Part shown: piece after piece, positions 30,351-42,995 of the stretch
How positions within the stretch are numbered: the first letter of the stretch is position 1
Layout of the letters: each line of letters starts with the position of its first letter
Origin: Salticus scenicus
Lineage: Eukaryota > Arthropoda > Arachnida > Araneae > Salticidae
Length of the DNA stretch: 64,000 nucleotides
Assembly (NCBI GenBank): GCA_963930645.1
Contig: OZ005657.1
Coordinates: 48,021,153-48,085,152 of the forward strand
Direction: 5' to 3'
Translations under genes and position numbers: made by a program
Notes under the pieces: generated by a model
The model's database searches: none
Seen by the model: only the letters and a program-made list of their open reading frames with translations
What the model was told of the DNA's origin: nothing

Positions 30351-33300
30351 TTAAGTCCATCATTTGTGTTTGTAGCATCAAGTACTAGTTTTGTGTTATA
30401 GTACAATTTTCAATCGCTAGTTATAAGAATATTCCTGTCAATGTGAAACTAATAGTTTCAGAAAAACTGATATTATAGAAAGATTTAGACATTTTGTTTC
30501 TATCGCCTCTTCATTTTTGGCGCCACAGGCAGTCGCCGAATCTAATTCACTTCTAAACCCTATCCTACTTCGGTGCAAAAACGCGTTTCCAAAATTGTAT
30601 AACTTTTTTCTCCCCACCTCATAATTTTTGTTTCTATTTTCTGTTTCAAGTTTGTATCAGTGAAAAATTTGCTAAAAGTTAGCTAAGAGGATTTAACCTC
30701 GAGTGGAAAAGTTATGGCAAAGAATTTGAAATAGTACCTCTGTCGACTTCTAGTGTCTGCACGGTTTTTTATCTTAGCTTCCAGACTGGAGTTTTGCCAA
30801 TGATAATTTCAGAACTATGTTAACGAGTAGCTAGGGAACCTTTTTCCCTTTCTGCTTTTTCTTAAAGTTTGGATCATCGTATCAACTTTTATTTTGTTAA
30901 ATTGTTTTCCCTATGAACGGCCTGAAACAATTACTGTATGTCAAGAAACTCTTGGCAGAGTTTTACCGGAAATGAAAAATGATTTATTTACTTCCTTCTT
31001 TTTATAAAAGTTTTGTTTGAAAGGTAATTATTACATATTAAGTAGAAGATGTAGTAAGATAAAGGTTATTCACACGCGAAAAGAAATCAAGTCAAATAAT
31101 TTTGTTTTATTTGTTTTGCGATTAATTATTTCATCTTTTTATCCAAGCTAAGAAATTCAAGTTGAAAAAGTTATAGTTAAGAAATCAAATAAAGACAGAA
31201 AAATAAATAAATAAATAAATAAAAAGAAGAAATTGAGCAGGGAAAGTAATTTCATGCAATTTTACTATATACAAACTTTATTTTTTTTTCTACATATTTT
31301 TTATAATTATGGGAGAATAATAGCAAAACAATGTCAGACAATCTTTCATTTTCATTCTTATATATATATATATATATATATATACTACATATAAATCTTC
31401 AAATAATTCTTCATGGCCACTAAAATTTCAGAAGTAGTGGTTAAATCTTAACTGGCTTTTAAATAAAAAATTAAATGTCCTATTTTTCTTCTTTTTTTTT
31501 CCCTTGATAATTCGTGATCTAGCTGAGCTGAAAATTAAGATGATGTAACGAAACGATACAGATATGTATAATTTTTAATAATTTTTTTCCCTGTCTCCCA
31601 AACAGTTCACATATCTCATTTTAGATAGATATTAGTAAGGGGACTCCATTCCTACAAAAAAAAAAAAAAAAAATTCAAGACCTGTGTTTTCTAATATAAA
31701 TGCAATAAAAATAAATTAAGAAACTGATCTGGAATCGACAGCTTACGAAATTTAGGTACTAATGGAAATTTGAATGAAATAGACTAAAAAAACCAAACCG
31801 TTGTTTTTTCCAAACGAAAAGTGTTAGGTATGTAAGCAGACAAAATTTTTAAATTAATGAATGAATTAATTATTTTAATTAATTAATTTTCTATATATGC
31901 TGCGTCTTCTTTCTATGTGTGTGCTGTCTTCCAAGTTTACAACATATTTTTCAACTTCTAAACTACGCAATATAAGAAATCTGAGTATTTTGCCATGTAA
32001 TGGCATTAAATTAGAATGGGTTTGGAGTGTCGCTCTACGGTCATCTTTAGAACAATACAATTCATTAGACTGAGATTTACCGCTTAAAGCAGAAGTCACA
32101 ATGATTAATACTTATAAAAATGTTATAATAGTTAACTCCCATTCGATATTTTAAAATTTACACGAGAATTCGCAGTTATTGTATTTAAATGTTTAACAGT
32201 CGTAATATTCATGCTTTATAATGTATAATTTGGCTTTATAATTGCTTTATTTTAATTTATTTAATTGAATATATTACAAATTATTTTTAGTGAAACACTC
32301 TTTCGCATCTGAATGTTAATTTTTTTTTTAGTTAATATTATTATTTCATAAACTATATTATACATTTCTTTATCTTATTTTTTACTGATTCTTGGCTAGA
32401 TTTCTTTTTTCTATATCTTTTTACCATTTACAATTTGTTTTTTGCTTTATCTTTTTCTGTTTCCTATTATGCTGATTAATATACGCAAGCTTGGACGAAA
32501 AGATGAACTTTGTAGAGGTTATAACCTGAGGACTTCAATAATAAAAACGGAAGTTAGCCTTAAACATCTGTTTTACGTAATTTAAACTTTCAATTATTTA
32601 TTAAAATTACGTGTAATTTCGTAAAATTTTATTCCTGCCATTATTGTAAATTTCTCTATTGTTAAGGGAAACTATACAAGATGGCACTATTACAGGATCA
32701 TACGTGTTAAGGATTACCAAAAAAGAGTAAAATACACTGAAAAATTAGCGCGAAGAACAATAAAAATGGTGCGATGAATGAAGAAGAATAAAAATTTTGT
32801 TAAAAAACACAATAAATTTCTAATACATGAAAAAATTTTAATAATCAAGTGATTGAAACTAGCCGGTGGTTAAAAATCCCTTAATAAAGCCCAAGAAAAT
32901 GAAAAAAAAAATATTTTGATCATTTTTTGTTATACAGAAGGCAAACTTTTCGTTTTATATTTGTTAGGATGAGCATCAATGTTTATTCAATATGACTATA
33001 GGGACTTGAGAACTGCATAAAAATTTAGTTTTTGTAATTTTCATAAAATTGATTTTTTTAATTTAAAAATGCTGTGACGTAAGGGATTACATTTAAAAAC
33101 ATTTTTGCAATTTGAGGTGTATGTCTGTAAACAACGATTGCAGACATACTTAGGCCTTATAAGGATTTAAAAGGCTTTCTGAGCACTTTCCTTTGCTCCC
33201 TGTATATATAATTTTAAAGCTATGAAACATCATTCCCTAACATGCAAGCATCACCATCTACGAATATAAAAATATTATTTCAATTTTTAAAAGTACTTAT

Positions 33301-34469
33301 GACTTTAATCTTTTAAAATAAACACATATAGGACTATTTCTTTTTATATATGAAATTATTATTATTTATTCTTTCGAGCTTAAAATTATTTGGCAAAAAA
33401 ATTTCAAACTTATAATTCAAATCGTTCCCCCATTCATTAAAATACAAAATGCCGCTGCTTTACAGGTAGAAAAGTTCATATGTACGAAGTATCTGTTCTA
33501 ACCAGACTGTAAAATAATTTTCAGACATGTTGGAACAGTTTTTTAGTTGGAAAGTAAAATTGTACAAAGAGATTGGTTAAATGCTAAGATGACATAATCA
33601 TTACCTCATTTAAAATTATAAAGTCAATTTGTTTGATAAAAATATATTAATGGATTTTTTCACTTTTTCTAAAGGGATAATTTGAGAATTTATATTTATA
33701 ATTACGAATTTCAGAAGCTAATAATGTCAGTTTTGTCATTCTCTCACTGATCATTCCCTCACTTGCATTAAAGATGTTTTTGTGAAAAAAATATTATTTT
33801 CGTTTTAATAATAAAAAGAACATGACAAAAGAAGAAGGAGAAAACTAAAATGATGATTCTGTAGCAATAAATAAATAGTAAAATAATAAAACAAAACAAG
33901 TAAATAAATAAAAGAACGTCTAAAATAATAATAATAATAAAAATTTGGGTAAAATAATTTTTTGAAATTATTAGGCTGGAATTAAAAGGTAAAAGACAAG
34001 AACTGTAAAAATGTTCAGAAAAATATAGCAAGCAAAAGAAAGAGAATAAAAAATAATTTGAAAATACAAAATTTACAGTATTACAATATTACAGTATTTT
34101 TTGTTATTAAATATCATGGTTTTTTAATTTATATTAATTACCTTTTCTAGTATCTTGCTACAAAAAATTAGAAACATCTGACGTGATTTTTTTTTCTCTC
34201 ATCACCTCTATGAAAATGGCTTATTCGCAGAGAGTCATTTATATACGATCAGGAACATTGAAAATAGCGGAAAAAAAGGAATACATGTATAATCACGAAA
34301 CTTTGCAAATAAGTACAGTGAGATCCGATATGCAAATAATCCAAGTAGGGTGCCAATGCGCACAACCACATACCCTGCAATGTCGATCCAATCAGGAAGT
34401 GGGTCCTATATAAACAGGTGAATAGTGAAAGATTCATAAACGTGACAGTCATATTCCTACTCCATGAAG
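30351..34469. other. Long intronic stretch, no gene
   Basis: Mostly AT-rich unique-looking sequence. (AAAT)n lies at about 31201-31222; (TA)n at 31360-31384; poly(A) at 31657-31673; AAATA-rich DNA at 33890-33945. The segment 32020-32095 resembles 12450-12520. Overlapping frames at 34183-34515 on both strands lie just before the next Tc1 relic and look like chance. Confidence 0.5.
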
Positions 34470-35512
34470 GTTTTAGTGAGCAAAGAACGTAGACGTGTGA
34501 AAAAACATTTCTCACAGTTAAGCGAGTTTGAGAGGAGCATAATCATCGACATGAAAACCGCAGGCTAATCGATGCGCCTTGTTGATCGGCAGGTCGATCG
34601 TTTGGAGTATGCAGTGAGAATGTGTTGGGAGCAGTTTGTACACGAGATTGTACCCACGTGCAGCGTACCTAGAGTCTAGGAAGAGGACGAGGCAAGAGGA
34701 CCGAACGATCGTTCGGCAACCGCTCGCGAATCCCACAGAGACTCGTTCCATGATAGAAATCAGATGTAAGGGTGTTAGTTGTTCTACAAACTATTTATAA
34801 ATGCCTTAGGGAAGCGAATCTGAAATCCAAGCGCACTTTTCCTGTAATGTTTGTGTAAAAACACGATGTTTCCGTGTAAAAACACGGAAACATCGGCGAC
34901 TTCATCTACAGGGGTGCCAAGCTACAGCGACGTGGAATGTCACAGATTGGCGAAACGTGATGTTTAATAGTGAATTTTGTTTCTTTGGGGGACAGATGGT
35001 AACCGCGTACGGGTCTGGAGGCGCCCTGGTGAACGGTAAATTCCATCCACGCTGTCACACGAGAGAGGGACCACACAACAGGCAAAATGGTCTGGATGCC
35101 ATAACTTATGATAGCCGGTCCCCTCTAATTGTAGTACGTTGAACCTTAACGGCCAGTGTTATGTTGATGACATTCTTTGAACCCATGTGGGACATTTCCT
35201 TAAATGGTCTTCCAGGGACAATTTTCCAACTAGATAATGCTCGTCAGCATGCAGTTCGAGTTGCTAAAAAATTCTTACGTCATGTTCAGACTCTTACATG
35301 GCCTGCCCGCTTGTCCCCTATAGATAGTGAGCATGTGTGAGACCATCTGAAACACCAGATACAGCCGTGTTACCCTGTACATGATTTGGAGGTGGCTGTT
35401 CAAGATTTGTGTGACTATCTACCTCAGGACAACATCAGACGTATAATCAACTCAATGCCGATCCGTGTAGCAGCATGTGTTGCAGCAGGAGGCGGTCTGA
35501 CATGTATTTATC
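34470..35512 (+). pseudogene. Tc1-like transposase relic, nearly full length
   Basis: Reads VKKHFSQLSEFERSIIIDMK and DRQVDRLEYAVRMCWEQFV (DNA-binding helix-turn-helix part). Then GLDAITYDSRSPLIVVR, YVDDIL-like text, LNGLPGTIFQLDNARQHAVR (equivalent to 'FQQDNARPHTAR'), TLTWPARLSPIDSEHV, YPVHDLEVAVQDLCDYLPQD and INSMPIRVAACVAAGGGLT at the end. The order and length (about 340 codons) are those of Tc1 transposases. Stops, frame changes and loss of part of the central region make it non-functional. TIRs were not identified. Confidence 0.85.
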
Positions 35513-35707
35513 TAATTGTACGCACTTTATTTTTTTAATTGCTTTGATTTTGGGATCAAGTGAATCTCTGATCTGTATCATCATGTATATTAAATGCCAT
35601 TTTAATCCGATGCTCCCTTCTTGGCACGCTATTCTCAATGTTCTTGAGTGCATGATATATGAATTCTTCAATAAATATTGTGACAAAAGCGACGGCTTTT
35701 AATTCGT

Positions 35708-35946
35708 TTAAACAAAATATCACATCTTTCTTCTTAGTAACTTTTGAGTTACGGTTAAATTTTCATACAGTTATTTAAAAATTGATTAACTTCACAAAAA
35801 CATTGAGAAATGAAACGACGATTGCAATAATTTCCTTAAAAAAGAAGTATTTGTTTACCATTTAAGCAAAATACCATTCTTGTTAGTCATTTTTGCGTTA
35901 CGATAAAATTTTTATATAACTATTGAAAAAATTATTAATTTCATAA

Positions 35947-35986
<40 letters not shown>

Positions 35987-36365
35987 GAAACGACGATTGT
36001 AATAATTTGATTAAAAAAAGAAGTGAAATGGGGGTCCATTTACCGTTTACGTAAAAAATAACTTCTTTTTTTTTATCAGTAATTTTTGTGTTACGATTAA
36101 GTTTTTACATAGTCATTGAAAAAAAAGTATTTAATTTGATAAAAACATTAAGAAATGAAATGATAATTGTAGTAATTCATTTAAAAAAAAAATGACAGAA
36201 TTTATCTACCGCTTACGCAAAATATAACCTTTTTCTGATCAGTAATCTTTTAGTTACGACCAAATTTTCATATAGTTATTGAGAAGAATGATTAATTTCA
36301 TGGAAAGTTGAGGTATAAAATGACAGATGCAGAGTAATTTAATAAAAATAAGTGAAATGATTAAT
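35708..36365. repeat. Tandem array, about four diverged units of 148-194 bp
   Basis: Units are marked by GTAACTTTTGAGTTACG (35738), GTCATTTTTGCGTTACG (35886), GTAATTTTTGTGTTACG (36080) and GTAATCTTTTAGTTACG (36240). Each is followed by TTTTCATA.AGTTATT, ATTAATTTCAT and GAAATGAAACGACGATTG-like text. A (TA)n tract at about 35956-35983 lengthens the second unit. The array begins about 200 bp after the Tc1 relic. Confidence 0.82.
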
Positions 36366-37305
36366 TTTCCATTTTTCAATTTCTAATAATAATTTCTGTT
36401 GAACAATATGAATTTGTGTATTAAATTAAATCAAATTTGAATAATAACGGCTATCACTTTTGAAACCGTCCCCAAAAGTTAATAGTTGAATGGTACTTTT
36501 TCAATATACCACAGGAAAAGTGTATATTTTGATTAAATTCATATCCTAAATTTAAGTCCTATTTAGGATTTTAATGTTGTTCAAATTTGTTCTCATTTAA
36601 ATATAGAGATGTCTTCCTAAATTATTTTTATTTACATTTATTTAAAGATACATCACTTTAAATTGAACGGAGTTTCATTTCTAATTACTTCTCTTTATTT
36701 ATATATAACATCAAAAGAATTGTCTTTATGGCTTTTGCAAGAAAAATTTGCTTCATATGCAGAAAACAAACTTTGATCTGGTATCTTTAACCTCAAATAT
36801 TTGAGGCAAAATTGATACTTTTTTTTATTTTTTTTATTTTTTTAACAGCTGTTCAAACACTGAAAGTGTCACGAGATAAAACCATGATACGCAAATAGAA
36901 ATTTTATTAGACATAGTCAGAGTATGCCATTTAGATAGGAGAGATTGCTAAAAATAAGCAGTGGAATCATTTTCCTAGTTCAGAGAAGTTGCCAGAGAGG
37001 AAGCTGAAACGAGAGGAGATTTTGCTGTCTTTGCGAAATTTATACTTGTGTAGGTGACAGTCAAGTCTTAAACTATGATTATGACATAAAAGACACAAAA
37101 TCCCACGTAAGACTTTTCTTAAAGTTCCGAACTTATTCGCTGAGACTGTAGTTTAAGATACAGATAACATTAATATTTTTTAGAAATTTCAGTCATTTTT
37201 AGAGACCGCCAAAGGTTTATCTTTTATATCCTATTAAGAATTTAGCGCAGTGATTGACTTTATATTTTATTGGCATTTAGAATTAAACAATTTCAGAACT
37301 TTATA
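36366..37305. other. Intron, nothing recognised
   Basis: AT-rich, no shared repeat. Confidence 0.45.
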
Positions 37306-37470
37306 GCAGTGTTGGGCATAATTGATTAAAAAGTAATTGAATTACAATTGAATTACAATTAAATTACAATTATTTTACTGTCAGTCGATTAACAAGTTAT
37401 TGATTACAAATAAATTGAATTACATATTCAATTTATTTGTAACGGCGAAGGACAAATAAATTGAATAAGT
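37306..37470. mobile_element. hAT-like terminal fragment
   Basis: CAGTGTTGGGCATAATTGAT is followed by clustered AATTGAATTACAATT repeats. A CAGTGTTGGG end plus subterminal TAATTGNAATTAC repeats is the look of many hAT ends. No matching opposite end was seen downstream, so it is treated as a solo end. Confidence 0.5.
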
Positions 37471-37735
37471 TTTCTTGTTTAATCACGTAATTGTTGGATA
37501 TCTTGTTTCAAGTTATCATATGCGACCTTTTTTCTAGGGATTCTGTTTTCGTGAATTTAATGGATGTTTTCATGTCTTTATTAACTCTTAAATGCATGAA
37601 TTTTTATTTTTAATAAATAACATTTGAAATCAACCGGAAAATGGGTGTAGTTAATGAGGGAAAAAAAAAAAAAAAAAAAGGGATTTACTTGACTAATGTA
37701 GAACCGATTTTGCATATTGATTTATTTTTAAACCA

Positions 37736-37768
<33 letters not shown>

Positions 37769-38023
37769 ATTTTCTTGCAAAAGTGCATATGTTTATCAGT
37801 ATATGCAAAAATATAAATATTATTCGTTACAAACAATTTTACCTGTATGTTTTTATTACTTTTTATATAAATAAACGTAATTCGTAACACTCGCCGAAAT
37901 GAAATTGTACTCAGATAGCGTGCCATCAATGAAAATTGTCACAGATAAAGATATAAACTTTCAAAGGTTCTAGTTGCGTTCGGAAACGATAAAATAGTTT
38001 GGGTAAAAAAAGAACACACACTA
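37471..38023. other. Intron with poly(A) tracts
   Basis: Poly(A) at 37661-37679 and 37737-37767. The lysine- and phenylalanine-rich open frames here are products of these tracts. Confidence 0.6.
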
Positions 38024-38301
38024 TACACTGTAAAAAATAACGGTAGCTTTTACAGCAGAATGTGCTGGCACCCATGTTGCCAGCACATTCTGCTGTTAAA
38101 TAAGGCAATTTACAGTGGAGAGCATCTACAAGCATCTGTAAAGAAAGCATCTGTAATAGTTACTTACTTACAAGCATCTGTAAAGAAAGACTTTTACAGT
38201 TGTTTCTGCTGTAGATTACTTCTTTCTAACATCAGAATGTGCTTGCATTAATACTGCCAACATATTCTGCTGTAAAAACTACCGTTATTTTTTATAGTGT
38301 A
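38024..38301. mobile_element. TA-flanked MITE, CACTGTAAAAAATAACGGTA termini (278 bp)
   Basis: The left end is CACTGTAAAAAATAACGGTA; the right end inverted is CACTATAAAAAATAACGGTA. Just inside, TTTTACAGCAGAATGTGCTG pairs with its diverged inverse at the right. The centre holds a direct repeat of CAAGCATCTGTAAAGAAAG. A second hairpin (TGCTGGCA...TGCCAGCA) lies near 38060-38095. Confidence 0.85.
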
Positions 38302-38699
38302 TGCAAAGTTTGTTACATAAAGAGATATGAGATTTGAAATATACGATGCAGATCTACATCGCTATGCATTTAAGTGTTAAAATAGTTACTGGTTATTTTT
38401 TTCCTATCTTCTTTTTTAAAGAAGTCACCGGTTATTTATATATAATTTAGTTATTTATTATTTCATTTTGGTGCTTGAAGATTTCAGTAGCCTTTCATTA
38501 TCTGTTTTCCGGTATTGTATACTTTGTTACCACATTTATATATACTAGCTGGCTTCACCAGCTAGCTGGCCAGAGACCCATGAAAATTTTTACCAAAAAA
38601 CATGCTCTCGGGCGACTTCGGCGCCAATCGTAATTTGTTCTCTGTAAAAGTCGCATAATATTAAATATTAAAAATTCAAATATTTTTAAATAAAATCTA
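38302..38699. other. Intron leading into a tandem array
   Basis: Contains CTAGCTGGCTTCACCAGCTAGCTGG (38547-38572; key palindromic parts CCAGCTAGCTGG and GCTGG.TTCACCAGC). No gene. Confidence 0.45.
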
Positions 38700-39180
38700 A
38701 ATGTAGCGCTAGTTCAACGTAAAATGCACTCAAATCAAAGAAAATCAAATAAATCAATCAAATCTCTCGTAATTCCTCATAACGTAGCTCTAATTCAACG
38801 CAAAATACACTCAAATCAAATAAACCAATCAAATCTTTCGTAATTCCTCATATCGTAGCTCCAGTTCAACGTAAAAAACACTCAAATCTATGAAAATCAA
38901 ATAAACCAATCAAATCTCTCTTAACTCCTCATAACGTAGCTCTATTTCAACTTAAAATACAGTCAAATCAATGAAAATCAAGTAAACCAGTCAAATATCT
39001 CGTAATTTCTCCTAGCGTAGCTCTAGTTCAGCGTAAAATACACAAAAATCAATGAAAATCAAATAAACCAATCAAATCTATCGTAATTCCTCATAATGTA
39101 GCTCTTGTTCAACGTAAAATACGCTCAAACCAATGAAAATCAAATAAACCAATCAACTCTCTCCTAAGATTCTCCATTCT
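38700..39180. repeat. 81-bp tandem repeat, about six units
   Basis: GTAGC(G/T)CTAGTTCAACGTAA recurs at 38703, 38784, 38855, 38936, 39017 and 39098. The unit continues AATACACTCAAATCA, GAAAATCAAATAAACCAATC and AAATCTCTCGTAATTCCTCA. One unit is 71 bp through a deletion of the GAAAATC part. No reading frame runs through it. Confidence 0.92.
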
Positions 39181-39387
39181 GCGTCATTATAGAAATGGGA
39201 AGTTTTATTTTTATATTTTTATTAATTAAAAGAAAACTAATCAAAAATTCGAAAATCTGACTTCGGTGTTCACAATGACCCTACGGAGGGCACCTTTGTG
39301 TTGAATCACGTGACTGCCCGAGCTACCGTTTTCGAGAACAGTGAAATATACATATATATACACAAATATTGCTCACTTAATAGTATA

Positions 39388-39427
<40 letters not shown>

Positions 39428-40395
39428 CTTTATCCAGGACGAAATAAAAGAATATATGTAGATTTGAGCCAATTACTCCAAGTTTATTGCTGAAGATTAT
39501 ATTGACAAATCCCCATTTTACCTTTGAAGGTATGGAGCACTTCAGTGGCAGAAAATAAAAAAAACAAAAATGATTTTGAGATTTTTCTTTTTTTAATCAT
39601 TTCAACTAAATTCTTACTCTAGAATATAAAAGACATTCAATTAATAAAAGGTTAATTTTACGCAAAAGTGGACAAAATGTCATTTTTTTATGTTTCAACT
39701 TACCCAGTTATTTTTATTTTTTCCTGATAGAAAATATATGGAACATATAAAAATTATATAACATTTTATATACAAAAAATTTATATCATTAATTAAAAAA
39801 GAATATTTAAATTTAAAAGTAAGTAAGCAAAAGTTAATTCTAAATTTTTTTACACTTGTCATGTCACACTATTAAATAATTTTGTTTATTTATTTTTAAC
39901 ATATTTATTTAAATAATTTTTAGAATTTTTTAAAAATTACATATCGGATGGCAGATTGTTTGTGCAAATTAAAATTTCTGAAGTTCAAATGGGCCTAGAT
40001 TTAGAGCATTTGAGTGATGAAAATGAATCACTAAATCATGTCAGTTTTTTGTCATGTCTGTCCCTCTGCACTTTTACTTTAGTAAATGAAAACCATTTCT
40101 TATAAATTAAAAGTTTTGTTTTATTTTTAAGCAACCATCTGACCACCGTTGACGGATATATCCGGTCACTGAACTGTTGTTTTTTCAACATTACACTTAT
40201 AATACAAAATCATATTATAATACATTTTTAGCTTGTTTTTCAAGTTTGAAGGTCTTAAATGATAGTCATAAGGCTTAGATTTTTAGTCTCAAGTAACAAC
40301 AAGCATTATTTTAGTACATTTGAAAAAATGTGCAGTGAAAACAATATTACGATTCTGCCCTTTTCAAAGGCGGTCAGAGGGTTTTAAGCGATCCG
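39181..40395. other. Intron, nothing recognised
   Basis: (TA)n at 39390-39426. The rest is AT-rich. Confidence 0.45.
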
Positions 40396-41625
40396 TACAG
40401 TGGGTGATCAAATTATTAGAGTTTTTTTTTTTTTTTTCGATTACACAGCTCAGAATGAAAATTGCCCCAACACCATTTTTGGCAAATTCTTATGTAAAAT
40501 GACGTCCTGAATCCGAATATGACGTCCATTTTCCCTATTACCCACCATTTTTTAGGGACGGCCCCTATCTTTATCACTTTTCGGTAATTTTATGGCAATA
40601 AATTTGATTTTATGGGGGAGGGAGGATTATTTTAACTGTTAAATATCTTCTGAGGGGCTACAGAGTTGGAAAATTCTAAAACATCAACATTTGCGGCAAA
40701 GGGAAAATTTAGGGGGGGGGGTGTTGTCCCTGAAATTATGTATTACATTAATTAATTTATTTTTTTAATCTATTATTAATGTTATTTATTAAACATTATA
40801 TTTTTTTGTTTTTAAGTGTTAAATTAATTCTTTTTCATTCTCCAAATCAAATCCATGGTCATAAAATTACCGAACAGTGATAAAAATTAGGGGAGGAAGT
40901 GGTGTCCCGAGAAAATCGTGGGTGACTGGGAAAAATGGTAGTCATATTCGGATTCAGGATGTCATTTTACATAAGAATCAGCAAGAATAGTATCAGGGGT
41001 CGAATTTTTTTTTTTTTTCAGCGCAGTGTTATACTACTGGACGAAAATACTGGACGAAATGGTGTGGAGCATCAGACATGCAAAGAATATTTTAAAAACT
41101 CACATTTTCCACTATCGATTTAGTCCAAAGTGCAATTAGGGTACCAACTACAAATTGAAGAAAAGCGCAAATATTTTGGATCATGCTGTATCAGAAAAAA
41201 CTACAAATGAATTGTAACTTTAACACATTGTTCACATACTATGTACAAAATTTGGTAATTTTTTTGTAGGAAGATATGATAATATTAATAATTATTATTT
41301 TTTAATTAATAATATCATTTTTTTTTTTTTTGGCAAGTTTCTTTGCTTATAACTAGAACGGATTTTCCTAAATTTTTACAAAAGTTGCAGAAAAATTGAA
41401 AAAACGTTATTCTGAAGCACAAAATTTACAAGTGTAATATTAGCTGAGATATAAGAATTCAAAATAAATACTTTTTTACTGCGCATGTGAGAAAAATAGG
41501 AAAATTTTTATTACAGTTAAAACTTTTTTTAAGTTGAAAGCTAGATATATTAAAGAACTTATGTCCAAAGTTCATTTGAATAAAGTAAAAATTAAGCAAA
41601 TTGTCGGCAAAAGAACGAGCTAGAT
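40396..41625. repeat. Dispersed repeat X, copy 2 (fuller, uninterrupted)
   Basis: Starts CAGTGGGTGATCAAATTATT. Inside is a ~100-bp inverted pair: 40467-40560 (AAATGACGTCCTGAATCCGA) and 40905-41010 (TCGGATTCAGGATGTCATTT). From 41078 it matches copy 1. It contains the un-inserted version of the pogo-like target at about 41602 (AAGCAAATTGTCGGCAAAAG). No transposase was seen, so the class is unknown. Confidence 0.78.
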
Positions 41626-42082
41626 TTTAGATATTTTCCAGAGTTAAAATTTCATAAGGGGTTTTTCACATGCTGCGTATTTAATTTTAAAATCCAATTA
41701 TTGAAAGCACGTTGCAAAATTTCTTTTTTTGCGAAAAACCTCTTATGAACTCACAAATCTTAGTAAATAAATAAATATATGTTTGAGTTATAAGGGGTTA
41801 TAAGGGGTTATAAGGGGTTTTTCACAAAAAATAACTTTTGCAACGTGGTTGAAATATTATAAGGGGTTATAAGGGGTTTTTCACAAAAAATAACTTTTGC
41901 AACGTGGTTGAAATAATTGGATCTTCAATTTAAATACGCAATATGTGAAAAACCCCTTATGAAATTTTAACTCTGGAAAATACATAAAATCTAGCTCATT
42001 CTTTTGACGAAAATTCATTTAATTTTTATTCTATTCAAATGAACTTTTGACAAAAGTTGTCCAGTATATCTAGCTTTCAATA
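41534..42082. repeat. Foldback structure of about 550 bp with a tandem centre
   Basis: The left arm (41534-41720: GAAAGCTAGATATAT, GAGCTAGATTTTAGATATTT, AATTTCATAAGGGGTTTTTC) is the diverged inverse of 41915-42082 (GAAAAACCCCTTATGAAATT, AAATCTAGCTCATTCTTTTG, ATATCTAGCTTTC). In the centre (41783-41925) the unit TTATAAGGGGTTTTTCACAA..ACTTTTGCAACGTGGTTG occurs twice. It overlaps the end of repeat X copy 2. Confidence 0.85.
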
Positions 42083-42106
42083 AATAATAAGTAGTATAAT
42101 AACAGT

Positions 42107-42179
42107 TGCTATGGAACGCAGACATTAAAATGAAAGAATAAATTCAAAAGAATGAAGCAGAAAAATCAATGAGAAAAAA

Positions 42180-42215
<36 letters not shown>

Positions 42216-42399
42216 AAAAAAATCTCAAAAAGGCCCTTCTACAGGGTCCAAGCTACTCATCTGCCTAGTTTTGCAGCTTCAGTAGCCTGAGCACTAGAAC
42301 GCACACATACAGTGAAAGAATAAATTTAAGAAAATGTAACTGAAAAATCAATGAATGAAATTAATTAAAAAAATTAAAATCGAAAAAATCTTGATGATG
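42107..42399 (-). repeat. Tandem ~185-bp repeat W, minus orientation, part 1
   Basis: About one and a half units: GGAACGCAGACATTAAAATG...; CAGGGTCCAAGCTACTCATC; GTAGCCTGAGCACTAGAACG; GAATAAATTTAAGAAAATGT. Simple repeats ((AAT)n and poly(A) at 42180-42222) are embedded. The inverse orientation of the same unit occurs at 44880-45300. Confidence 0.75.
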
Positions 42400-42873
42400 T
42401 ACACACTGAGAAAAATGTCTGTGACTTACATCTAGAAACTAAATTGCTCTCTAGCAAATACAGTTCCACGTCATCCTTATAAGTTGTAGTTCCCTTCGCT
42501 AGTGAGTTCTAGAAACCGCTATCAGAATTTTAGATCGTTTTCCTATATTATCGTGGTCAAACTTATTTAAAAATCTTTGCAAATAAATACGAACTCAAGA
42601 GGCGAGTTTTAGTAACGATAATCTTGGTTTGTGACCCAATTCTAGGAAATCAAGCGAGAGTTTCTCGCAATGCAAAGGATTTATAATCTCCATAATATTC
42701 ACAATATTGTTTCATCATCAAGAAAAGCATAGACTAGAAATTCTCGATCATTCACATCAGGTTATTTGTTTACTTTATACGCATAGCTCGTAAATCTAAA
42801 TTTCTAGTTTAGGATTCAGAAAACGCTACTTATTTGTTCTAAATGGAGGTGGTATATCTCTTTTTTCAGTGCA
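42400..42873. mobile_element. Non-autonomous TIR element, CACTGAGAAAAA family, copy 2 (474 bp)
   Basis: Left end TA + CACACTGAGAAAAATGTCTG; right end TCTTTTTTCAGTG followed by CA (decayed TA). Its length equals that of copy 1 at 386-859, which it matches in inverse orientation. It is inserted in repeat W, whose sequence resumes at once with CCCCTGCAGGGTCCAAG. Confidence 0.87.
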
Positions 42874-42995
42874 CCCCTGCAGGGTCCAAGTTTTGACCCT
42901 GCCAAATTCTGTAGCTCTACGATCAGTAGCCTGAGCTTCAGAGCGCGCAATCACACAGGCACTCTTCCTATTTATATAGATTATTTACCGTGAAG
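42874..42995 (-). repeat. Tandem ~185-bp repeat W, minus orientation, part 2
   Basis: CCTGCAGGGTCCAAGTTTTG and CAGTAGCCTGAGCTTCAGAG continue the array after the TIR element. The sequence leaves the repeat near TATTTATATAGATTATTT. Confidence 0.75.

Noticed and set aside
34183..34751. Overlapping ORFs on both strands before the Tc1 relic
   Set aside because: No domain. The right part is the antisense of the Tc1 N-terminus.
37641..37929. Lysine- and phenylalanine-rich open frames on both strands
   Set aside because: Created by poly(A) tracts at 37661 and 37737.
38700..39180. CRISPR array
   Set aside because: The 81-bp units are contiguous tandem repeats with no unique spacers, in eukaryotic intronic DNA.
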